Shown here: piece after piece, positions 49,659 through 57,341 of the stretch | Position numbering within the stretch: position 1 is the first letter of the stretch | Layout: each line of letters starts with the position of its first letter | NCBI GenBank assembly: GCA_051747385.1 | Contig: JBNJGB010000011.1 | Location: 62,001-126,000 of the forward strand | Origin: JBNJGB01 sp051747385 | GTDB taxonomy: Bacteria > Myxococcota_A > UBA9042 > PHBI01 > JACKFB01 | Direction of reading: 5' to 3' | Length of the DNA stretch: 64,000 nucleotides | The notes under the pieces: model-generated | What the model saw: only the letters and a program-made list of their open reading frames with translations | Database searches by the model: none | What the model was told of the DNA's origin: nothing | Position numbers and translations under genes: made by a program

Positions 49659-51257
49659 TCAGGGAGGGACGGGCGAGCAGTACCCGGGCTCCGTGTAGCA
49701 GAGGCCCTCCACGCACCACCCGGTGCAGTCGCCGCTTGTCATGCACGGCGTCCGGAGGCAGCCCTCGGCCTCGCACACGAAGTCCACCGGGCAGTCCGCG
49801 GGCGCGTCGCACGGGCTCGGCGCGCAGCGGTGACCGTCGCCGCAGACCTCGCCGTCGCCGCACTCGTCGTTCGTCGTGCAGCCGGGCACGCAGATCTTCT
49901 CGCCGCTGCAGGTGCAGACGTCCGCGCCGCCCTCGCAGATCTGTCCGTCCGGACACTCGGAGTCGTCCTGGCACACGTCGTCCGGTGGTGGCCTCCGGCA
50001 GGCGCCGCAGGGCAGGGACTCGTCGGGTCGCCAGCACTCGGAGAAGGGCTCGTCGCTCGGGCAGGACACCTCCGTGGTGCAGCCGTCCAGCGGGCTCTCG
50101 GACAGCGGGCACTCCGCCGCCAGGGCCTCCAGGTCGCAGCTCTCCCCCTCCGGGCACTTCACGTATCGCGGGCAGTCCGTCGGCTGCTCGCACCCACAAC
50201 CGCAGGCGTTGTCGAAGGCGCTCAGGCCCTCGTCGCAGCCGAAGAAGATGACCGCGCACTCCTCCGGCGACTCCGCGACGTAGTCCCGCCACCACTCGGC
50301 CTCCGGGTCGCAGTCGCACTCCAGCTCGGTGCAGACGACGGAGCCGTCGTCCATGCACTCGCAGTCGTTGCAGCCGTCTCCGGCCGGGAAGGAGTCGCCG
50401 ACGTCGTATGTCGTGCCCTGGTACTCGCAGGTGACGGGGCAGGCCATCTTCGTGCAGCCCACGGAGCCGTCCTCCCCGCACTGGCAGGTGTTGCAGCCGT
50501 CTCCGGCCGGGAAGGAGTCGCCGACGTCGTATGTCGTGCCCTGGTACTCGCAGGTGACGGGGCAGGCCATCTTCGTGCAGCCCACGGAGCCGTCCTCCCC
50601 GCACTGGCAGGTGTTGCAGCCGTCTCCGGCCGGGAAGGAGTCGCCGACCTCGTAGGTCTCGCCCTCGTACTCGCAGGTGGTGGGACACTCGAGCTCGGTG
50701 CAGACGACGGAGCCGTCGTCCATGCACTCGCAGTCGTTGCAGCCGTCTCCGGCCGGGAAGGAGTCGCCGGCCTCGTATGTCGTGCCCTGGTACTCGCAGG
50801 TGGTGGGACACTCGAGCTCGGTGCAGGCGACGGAGCCGTCCTCCCCGCACTGGCAGGTGTTGCAGCCGTCTCCGGCCGGGAAGGAGTCGCCGACCTCGTA
50901 GGTCTCGCCCTCGTACTCGCAGGTGAGGGGACACTCGAACTCGGTGCAGGCGACGGAGCCGTCGTCCATGCACTCGCAGTCGTTGCAGCCGTCTCCGGCC
51001 GGGAAGGAGTCGCCGGCCTCGTATATCTCGCCCTGGTAATCGCAGGTGGTCGGGCACGCCATGAGCGTGCACAGGGCCTCGCCGTCCTCGCACTGGCAGG
51101 TGTTGCAGCCGTCCGCCGCCGGGAAGGTCTCCCCGTGGTGGTACGTCTGCCCCTCGTACTCGCACGAAGCCGGCCCGTCGCCGCCGTCGTCGTCGCAGCC
51201 CACCAGGGCGACCGCGACCGCCACCGCCAGCGCACCCACGAAGCCGTTCGCCTTCAT
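49659..51257 (-). CDS. lipoprotein with seven 41-residue Cys-rich (VWC-like) repeats
   Basis: 532 residues. Lipobox VALVGC at about residue 21. Residues ~32-320 are seven tandem units of about 41 residues with the pattern CEYQGTTYDVGDSFPAGDGC then NTCQCGEDGSVGCTKMACP, a von Willebrand C-like module with six to seven Cys. Units alternate between NTCQCGEDG and NDCECMDDG variants. The C-terminal ~200 residues are another Cys-rich region (CEGGADVCTCSGEKICVPGC, TTNDECGDGEVCGDGHRC) like EGF/Dickkopf-type inserts. Likely a rigid stalk or adhesin. ATG at 51255-51257 follows GGGAGGAG. Confidence 0.85.
   Translation of the reverse strand: MKANGFVGALAVAVAVALVGCDDDGGDGPASCEYEGQTYHHGETFPAADGCNTCQCEDGEALCTLMACPTTCDYQGEIYEAGDSFPAGDGCNDCECMDDGSVACTEFECPLTCEYEGETYEVGDSFPAGDGCNTCQCGEDGSVACTELECPTTCEYQGTTYEAGDSFPAGDGCNDCECMDDGSVVCTELECPTTCEYEGETYEVGDSFPAGDGCNTCQCGEDGSVGCTKMACPVTCEYQGTTYDVGDSFPAGDGCNTCQCGEDGSVGCTKMACPVTCEYQGTTYDVGDSFPAGDGCNDCECMDDGSVVCTELECDCDPEAEWWRDYVAESPEECAVIFFGCDEGLSAFDNACGCGCEQPTDCPRYVKCPEGESCDLEALAAECPLSESPLDGCTTEVSCPSDEPFSECWRPDESLPCGACRRPPPDDVCQDDSECPDGQICEGGADVCTCSGEKICVPGCTTNDECGDGEVCGDGHRCAPSPCDAPADCPVDFVCEAEGCLRTPCMTSGDCTGWCVEGLCYTEPGYCSPVPP
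50374..50619 (-). repeat. exact 123-bp tandem duplication within the VWC-like repeats
   Basis: 50374-50496 and 50497-50619 are identical, and the flanking units share long identical blocks with the same 123-bp (41-codon) period. Lack of silent differences indicates recent duplication or gene conversion. Confidence 0.92.
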
Positions 51258-51453
51258 CACTCCTCCCACGTCGGATGGCCCCCAGGGTGCCAGCCCCGGG
51301 ACGCGGCATCCACTTCGCCCGGTCACCCGTCGGGGCGACGCCGGCGGCCCGCGTCGGTTCTTCTCGCCGGTGGGGGGCGGAGGGGGTAGGCTGTCCCCGT
51401 CGCTCCCGTGGGGCCGGCCCGCGGCGCGGCCACCCCATACGGCGGAGGTCCCC

Positions 51454-54400
51454 GTGGCCTGCTCGTCCCTGCGTCCGCTCCGGATCGTCGCTCTCGCCTT
51501 CGCGTCCGCCCTGGCCGGCGCCGGCTGTCCATCGGGGGACGGGGACGGCCTCGACGGGCCCGGCTCCGGCGAGTGGGTGCCCGCGGGCGAAGCGCAGGTG
51601 GGGCCGGAGGGCGGCGTCGTCCAGAGCGACGACGGGGCGCTCCAGGCCTCGTTCCCCGAGGGTGCGTTCGCGGCCGCCACGACGGTCCGCGTGGCCCGCT
51701 GGGATCCGGACGCCAGCGGGTCCGCGTCGACGCGAGCGCTGGCCCTGCGCGAGGACGTGTACGTCGACGACGTGCTCCCCATCGCCGGCACCCGCTATCG
51801 GCTCGAACCCGTCGGCCTCGAGGCACAGGTGCCCTTCCTCGTGAGCGTCCGGTTCGGGCTGGACGCCGTCCCCGTCCCGGTCGAGGCGGAGGACCTGGGG
51901 CTGTACCAGGAGGGAGCGTCCGCCTGGAGCCCCGTCCCCGACCCCTTCGTGGACGGCCTCGGGCCCGCCGGCACGTCCTCGCCCCGGGCCGGGGGCATGG
52001 CGACCACGCTGGGCGCCTTCCAGGTCGCGCTCCACCCGCCCTACGCCGAGCCGCCCGCGCTCGACGGGATGGTCGTGGGCGGCACGGTGGTGGCGGACCG
52101 CACGGGGCCGCTCCAGGAGACCGGGCACGGGGGCCTCGTGGACCTCGTCGGCTCGGGCTTCGGCTGGGACGAGTCGGTGGTCGAGGTCCTCGTCGATGGT
52201 CAGCCGGTGGAGACCTCGGGCGTCACCAACCGCCGCATCGCCGCCTATCCCCACTGGGGACCGGATCCTCCGTACGCGAAGAACCGGTCCGTGGTGGTGA
52301 AGGTCGACGGCCGGCCCTCGAACACCCTCACCTTCCGGGTCGAGGGGGCGACCGCCTGCGAAGGGCTCATCGAGGAGATCTGGCCCACCGGCGCCGCCCC
52401 CGGGATGACGGTACGCCTGGAAGGTACCCTCTGTGGCACGGAGGAGACGCGGCGCGTCCTCCTCGGCGACACGCCGCTGGTCCCCACCGACATCGGCGGG
52501 GGGGCCTACTCCGTCACGATCCCGGAGGGGACGGCGCCTGGGTGGACCACCCTGCGCCCCCTGGACGGCGTGGGCTCGGATCCGGGCCCACCCGTGGACC
52601 TCATGGTCCTGCCCACGGGCCCCATCGGCCTGTCCCCGGGCCTCGAGGCCGACGGCGTGCGCTTCGTGGCCGCTCACGGGGCCGGCCAGGACCACTACCT
52701 GGTGCTCGACGTCACCAACCTCGAGCCGTACCGCGTGGGCTGGGACGGGAACTCCCAGGTCCAGGGGAAGCTCGAGGTGCGCTACGAGACGCCCCACGAG
52801 GACACCGGCTTCCACAACGTGCTGCCGAGCGACCACGACGTCCCGGGCTGCTGGGGCCTCCCGTCCGGGCCGTGCGTCCTCCCGGTCGCCTCCGCGCTCA
52901 TCGAGGGCCTCCCCGAGGGCGCGCAACTCACGATCACCCTCCGGATGACCCAGAAGGTCCTGCAGGAGGATGCGCCCGAGGGCCGCTACGTCCGCGAGAG
53001 CGACCCCCTGACCCTGGACGTGGAGTCCCGCGCGCCGCTGGGCAGCTTCGACCAGGTCAACCTGGGCCACGACGACGGCACGCGCGCCTTCTGCTCGCCG
53101 TACACCAAGGCGTTCGCCGTCGGGGATCACGTCTGCCTGTACGCCCACGGGCCCGGGGACGAGGCGGAGACCGATCCGTGCCTGGCCGGCGTCCACCGCA
53201 TCTCGGCCCCCGACCTGTTCGAGGGGACGCTGGACTTCTCCGGATGTTGGCTGCGCGACAAGTGCTTCCCCCTGGACGCGGCGGGCACCTACACGCTCCA
53301 GAACCAGACCCTGGGGCGCACCTGCGAGCTCGAGGTCAGCCACGCGCCCGGGAGCGGGAGCAGCACGACGTACTTCGACCCCGCGGAGGGGACGCTCCTG
53401 GCCGCCGGGGGTGCCCGCATCGACATCCAGCCGGGCGCGCTGCCCCCCACGCCGGACGGGGAGCCCTACCGCCTCGAGGCGTGGTCCATGGACGACGCCG
53501 CGGCCTCCGAGACGGACCCCCAGCGCGAGTGGGACGTCACCTTCGGCTTCCGCCTGGAGCCCGACGTGAGCCGGCTGCTCGCCCCCGTGTCCATCACCAT
53601 GCCCTACGAGCCCGCCCCGGCCGCGCCGGAGCTGGGACTCATCGACGCGGCGACCGGCTTCACCCACCTGGTGGAGGAGGGGGTCTCGCAACTCGCCGAC
53701 GCCCTCCGCTGGGACCTGCCCGCGGGGGAGTACACCGCCGAGGAGCCCGCCGCCGGCGCGCCGGAGCCGGTCATGCCAGCCTCCTTCAACGTCGTCGTGA
53801 ACAAGGTCGGGGTGGTCCATCGCCGGGAGAGCCCGGGCGTCATCGAGGACCTCGAAGGCCGGGTGCGCGTCGAGTATGTCGTGGACCCGAACAGCGACGA
53901 CTTCGTGGACGACCTGTACGCCGCCACGGTCCTCGACGCCGCCGTGGACGCCTACGAGGCCCTGGAGGGGCTGGATTGGCGGCTCCCCGACGAGACGATC
54001 CGCATCCTCGTGCGTGAGAGCGTGTCCTGGGCCGACTTCAGCGGGCAGGCCTCGGGGGCCACGTCGTCGGGGTTCCTCGGCCAGCCCGTCTCGGTCATCA
54101 GGAGCACCCTGGGCACCCTGGACGAGGTCACCTACGTGACGATCCACGAGATGGGCCACGTCTTCCAGCGGGAGTACACCACCAACCTGACGCTGGCGTG
54201 GCTCGACGAGGCCATGAGCGAGTGGATCGCCTGGAAGGTCCTGGGCGACGCGTTCCCCCAGGCCGGTCTCACCGAGGCCGCGGCGGCCGCGGAGGTGCCG
54301 ACCCTGGGCCTGCCGAACGGCTGGGGCGGCTACCCCTCCGGGCTGGTCTACGGCACGTCCCCGTGGCTCATGTGGATCTCCCACGCTCACGGCGACGCGG

Positions 54401-55191
54401 CCGTGCGCGGGCTGTACGAGGCGCTCGACGGGGAGCCGCTGAACTGGGCGAGCGTCCACGCGACGTTCGAGGAGGCCCTGGGCAAGAGCGCGTTCCTGGC
54501 CGCGGGCGAGTTCGCAGAGGACTTCTGGGCCCAGCGGTTCCCGCCCCTCGAGGACCTCCACCTCTCGGCGCTCCTGGCCACCGCCGGGATCCCGGCAACC
54601 GCCGCCTTCACCCAGGCGTCGAGCCTCGACGTCCCCCTGCTGCCGCGACCGCCCCTGTCGAGCCTCCGCTACCGGGTGCGCGTGCCCGCGGCGGTCGAGC
54701 AGGAGGCCCTGACCGGCGATCTCGTGCTGCGCGCCGGCGACCTCGACCCGTTCCAGCGGCTGGTGGTCCTGCACCAGCCGAGCCTGGCCGGGGAGCTGAG
54801 CGACGCCGTCCCGGTGACTGTCCTTGACGACGACACCCCGCTGGCGATCCTCCCCGGGCTCGTGGCCGGGACGTACTGGATCATCGACAACCACCGGGCG
54901 ACGAGCGGGACCTCCTCCGCCACCCTCCGCATGGAGCTGCCCCGGGTGACCGGGATCTCCCCGTCCCCCGCGGCGACCGGCAACCAGGTCACCATCTCCG
55001 GCGCGGCCCTGGGCGAGGCCCCGGGCACCCTGAACGTGGGCGGCCAGAAGGTCACGCCGAAGTCCTGGAGCGCCACCTCGGTGACCTTCCAGATGCCCGA
55101 CTTCCCGAACACCTCCTCGGTGATGGTGGTGGTGCGGACCCGCGAGGACGCCCGGGCGAACGACCTGTTCCTGCCCGTCGCGCAGCCGTGA
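51454..55191 (+). CDS. large secreted lipoprotein with gluzincin metalloprotease domain
   Basis: 1245 residues. Signal with lipobox GAGC at about residue 27. The N-terminal half has several beta domains, including ZU5-like GGVVQSDDGALQASFPEGAF repeated later as ARIDIQPGALPP, and TIG/IPT-like domains (GLVDLVGSGFGWDESVV; GNQVTISGAALGEAPGTLNVGG at the C-terminus). The protease has HEMGHVFQ (898-902) and the downstream LAWLDEAMSEWIAWKV with the third zinc ligand Glu, a gluzincin pattern. Acts outside the cell on proteins or peptides. Start GTG at 51454, five bases after GGAGG; the frame is open upstream but without a signal peptide. Confidence 0.83.
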   Translation: MACSSLRPLRIVALAFASALAGAGCPSGDGDGLDGPGSGEWVPAGEAQVGPEGGVVQSDDGALQASFPEGAFAAATTVRVARWDPDASGSASTRALALREDVYVDDVLPIAGTRYRLEPVGLEAQVPFLVSVRFGLDAVPVPVEAEDLGLYQEGASAWSPVPDPFVDGLGPAGTSSPRAGGMATTLGAFQVALHPPYAEPPALDGMVVGGTVVADRTGPLQETGHGGLVDLVGSGFGWDESVVEVLVDGQPVETSGVTNRRIAAYPHWGPDPPYAKNRSVVVKVDGRPSNTLTFRVEGATACEGLIEEIWPTGAAPGMTVRLEGTLCGTEETRRVLLGDTPLVPTDIGGGAYSVTIPEGTAPGWTTLRPLDGVGSDPGPPVDLMVLPTGPIGLSPGLEADGVRFVAAHGAGQDHYLVLDVTNLEPYRVGWDGNSQVQGKLEVRYETPHEDTGFHNVLPSDHDVPGCWGLPSGPCVLPVASALIEGLPEGAQLTITLRMTQKVLQEDAPEGRYVRESDPLTLDVESRAPLGSFDQVNLGHDDGTRAFCSPYTKAFAVGDHVCLYAHGPGDEAETDPCLAGVHRISAPDLFEGTLDFSGCWLRDKCFPLDAAGTYTLQNQTLGRTCELEVSHAPGSGSSTTYFDPAEGTLLAAGGARIDIQPGALPPTPDGEPYRLEAWSMDDAAASETDPQREWDVTFGFRLEPDVSRLLAPVSITMPYEPAPAAPELGLIDAATGFTHLVEEGVSQLADALRWDLPAGEYTAEEPAAGAPEPVMPASFNVVVNKVGVVHRRESPGVIEDLEGRVRVEYVVDPNSDDFVDDLYAATVLDAAVDAYEALEGLDWRLPDETIRILVRESVSWADFSGQASGATSSGFLGQPVSVIRSTLGTLDEVTYVTIHEMGHVFQREYTTNLTLAWLDEAMSEWIAWKVLGDAFPQAGLTEAAAAAEVPTLGLPNGWGGYPSGLVYGTSPWLMWISHAHGDAAVRGLYEALDGEPLNWASVHATFEEALGKSAFLAAGEFAEDFWAQRFPPLEDLHLSALLATAGIPATAAFTQASSLDVPLLPRPPLSSLRYRVRVPAAVEQEALTGDLVLRAGDLDPFQRLVVLHQPSLAGELSDAVPVTVLDDDTPLAILPGLVAGTYWIIDNHRATSGTSSATLRMELPRVTGISPSPAATGNQVTISGAALGEAPGTLNVGGQKVTPKSWSATSVTFQMPDFPNTSSVMVVVRTREDARANDLFLPVAQP

Positions 55192-55781
55192 CCGCTCGGC
55201 CCCACGCGTCACGCCGCCCGCCAGGCGAGGTGCCAGACACTCTCATATTTCACTTTCTCTGCCCGAGCCGGCGGCTCCAAGGCCGCTTCCCAGCGAGTGA
55301 GTCACCGACTCGGGATATCGGGCGCCGGCCTGGTCTGGTGACGACTTCGCGACTTGCTGCACCGTGGTGCCAGGCAGGTCGGCCACTTCGAAAGGCGGCA
55401 GTTCCGAACGCTGGGCCAGCTCTGTGGGACAGGGCAGCGGCGAGCGGGGTTGGCGCTGGTATCGCTCGGAGTCGACGAGCTGGCTCCGAAACCGTCCACG
55501 GGAACAGTCCACGGCACAGGGGGCCATCCAGTTGTGGCCCCGATTGAAGCGGCGCGTGAACATCGGAGGGCGACCGGACGCGCAGGTGGTAGTGCGTCGC
55601 ATGGTCAGGTCCTGAGCGATGCTCGTCGCAGCGGAAAACGAAATGTGGAAGGGTCTGACACCTGATTCTGATTTCTGTCGCGGGATCCGCCCGGGGTTGC
55701 TAGGGTCGCGTCGTGCTGAAGCGCAAGAGGCGGCCCCACGAGCTGCTTCACAGCGCGGACAACGGATGAAGGAGTCGTACC
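55192..55781. other. intergenic region holding a REP/RAYT-like element
   Basis: 590 bp between the gluzincin gene and the ferritin-like gene. No supported ORF. Most of it is the inverted-repeat-bounded element at 55228-55663; base composition is lower in GC near its ends. The rest contains the promoter of the ferritin-like gene. Confidence 0.5.
55228..55663. mobile_element. REP/RAYT-like inverted-repeat element, non-coding
   Basis: A 24-base end AGGTGCCAGACACTCTCATA and next TTTC (55228-55251) matches, in inverted orientation, 55640-55663 (reverse complement AGGTGTCAGACCCTTCCACA then TTTC) at 19 of 24 positions. AGGTGTCAGAC-type ends are typical of sequences mobilised by REP-associated tyrosine (Y1) transposases. 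The 390 bp between them encode no recognisable transposase, so this is a non-autonomous or decayed copy. Confidence 0.6.
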
Positions 55782-56294
55782 ATGTCCACCCTCCTCGACC
55801 TCTCCAAGCTCAGCCTGATGGACGCCCTCGACCTGGCGAAGCTCATCGAGATGGAGGCCTACAACCGCTACCTGATCTTCGCCGAGCAGTTCGGCGGCGA
55901 TGACGCGGGGTCGTTCTTCACGTCGATGGCCGACAACGAGAAGCGGCACGGCAAGGAGCTCGAGGCGCGCCGGAAGGAGCTCTTCGGCGACGAGCCGGCG
56001 GCGGTCCGGCTGGGCGACCTCTTCGACGTCGAGGCCCCGGAGATCGGCGCCGTGCGGCGCGGCATGTCGGTGGTGCAGGCGTTCGAGGTGGCCCTCGAGG
56101 CCGAGAAGAAGGCCTACGACTTCTACGACCAGGCCCTGCCCGGCGTGACCGACCCGGAGGTCCGCGCCCTGTTCACCGAGCTCCGCGACGAGGAGTCCGA
56201 GCACGTGGAGATGCTGGAGGCCCAGATGGCCAAGCTCCCCCCGAGCGCGAGCAACGTCGGCGAGTACGACATGGACGAGTCGCCCTCCCTGTAG
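55782..56294 (+). CDS. ferritin-like/rubrerythrin-type protein
   Basis: 170 residues forming a four-helix bundle with diiron ligands: LIEMEAYNRYLIFAEQ, MADNEKRHGKELEAR (ExxH), ALEAEKKAYDFYDQAL, LRDEESEHVEMLEAQM (ExxH). This is the ferritin-like domain of rubrerythrins without the C-terminal rubredoxin domain. Likely peroxide or iron handling in the cytoplasm. ATG at 55782 follows AAGGAG. Confidence 0.9.
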   Translation: MSTLLDLSKLSLMDALDLAKLIEMEAYNRYLIFAEQFGGDDAGSFFTSMADNEKRHGKELEARRKELFGDEPAAVRLGDLFDVEAPEIGAVRRGMSVVQAFEVALEAEKKAYDFYDQALPGVTDPEVRALFTELRDEESEHVEMLEAQMAKLPPSASNVGEYDMDESPSL

Positions 56295-56459
56295 GGAGCG
56301 GCCTCGGGTGCCCAGGTCGAAGCGCCCGAGGACGCCCAGGGCGGCGGGGCGGTCGTCGATGGCCAGGGTCCCCTCGGCCAGCGCCTCGGCCAGCGGCCTC
56401 ACCCTGAACGGATGAAGGGCGGAAATCGATTTCCGCTCCCCGGGCAACTTGGCCGAACG

Positions 56460-56977
56460 ACGCTCGTGCGCGTGGCGAACCAGAGCCCCGCCAGGACCCA
56501 AGCGGCCCACCACGGCACGCGTCCTTGGCCTGCACCCGGTGGGTGGTCTCGTCGGCCTGGACGATGTCGCGCGAGGCGATGGTCTTCATGAGTCGCTCGT
56601 AGAGCGGCTCCAGGTGCTCCGCGGCGCGGTGGAACAGGTCCACCATCGTGCTCCGGCCGATGGCCACGCCGGCGCAGCTCACCGGCGGCGCCGACGTCCG
56701 AGCCCGGCGGAACCTCCACGACGACCCCGCCCGGCACGAACACCCGCAGGGCCTCCGTCGGCGCCTGCCGCTCCTGCCGAACCGCCACCTCGACGAGGCA
56801 CAGCGGCGCAGCCGTCTGGCCTGCCCGCTCTCTCCGCTCCCGCCGGAGCGTCGACACCCACGAGCGGAACGTCGACAGCTTCAGCCGCCGCTGCTCCGCG
56901 AACTCCGCCGTCCTGAGCCCGCTGCCCTCGTACTCCGCCACCACCCGCTCCCAGTCCCGGTGCCGGCAAACCTCCAT
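56460..56977 (-). pseudogene. IS66-family insertion remnant (tnpA fused to a tnpC fragment)
   Basis: From 56977 the frame encodes an IS66 TnpA-type accessory protein (DWERVVAEYEGSGLRTAEFA, LKLSTFRSWVSTLRRE, GGVVVEVPPGSDVGAAG). At about 56682 it breaks, and another frame continues with the middle of the IS66 transposase TnpC (GVAIGRSTMVDLFHRAAEHL, DIVQADETTHRVQAKD). A further shift gives VPWWAAWVLAGLWFA. tnpB and the rest of tnpC are missing. So it is a deleted, frameshifted relic; no terminal inverted repeats were identified. Confidence 0.72.
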
Positions 56978-57341
56978 GCGGGGTCCGGCTACCCCCGCCT
57001 TCGAGCGCTGGTGGGGACGTGCGAGGATCGGTCCCACGCAAACCAGGGTCGAGCCGGCGGCGACGCGCAGCAGGGGTGTGGTCGCTCCGGCGCGCGAGAG
57101 GAGGCAGCCATGGACGGCCGCGTCATGGTGGCCGCGATGGGGCTCGGCGTCGTGCTTGCGTCGGCGGAGGGCGGGCTGGGAAGCCCGCCGTCCGCTGTCC
57201 GTCGGGTCGGTGCGGCTCGGGGAGGAACGATGGGCTCAAGTCCGCCGGCGACCGGCCGATGAGCGGGGCGGAGACCGCGGTCCGCGCATCGCCCCCCGGC
57301 GTGGAACGGCGGCCCCGGACGGAGTCCTCCAGGAGGAGACG
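56978..57341. other. intergenic region upstream of the M3 peptidase
   Basis: 364 bp between the IS66 relic and the M3 peptidase gene. Apart from a possible 50-codon ORF (57110-57262) no gene is seen. Confidence 0.35.
57110..57262 (+). CDS. possible small protein (50 residues), unrecognised
   Basis: ATG at 57110 stands four bases after GAGGAGGCA. The ORF begins DGRVMVAAMGLGVVLASAEG, a weakly hydrophobic start like a short signal, then is Gly/Arg/Ser-rich. No family recognised; support is only the ribosome binding site and position. May be a leader ORF of the M3 peptidase. Confidence 0.22.
   Translation: MDGRVMVAAMGLGVVLASAEGGLGSPPSAVRRVGAARGGTMGSSPPATGR

Noticed and set aside
49327..55212. 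1961-codon minus-strand ORF opposite the gluzincin gene
   Set aside because: Low-complexity antisense translation; the plus-strand gene has a signal peptide, HEMGH motif and Shine-Dalgarno.
55243..55602. 119-codon minus-strand ORF inside the inverted-repeat element
   Set aside because: No match to Y1 transposase motifs (HxH and Tyr) and no ribosome binding site; treated as non-coding element DNA.
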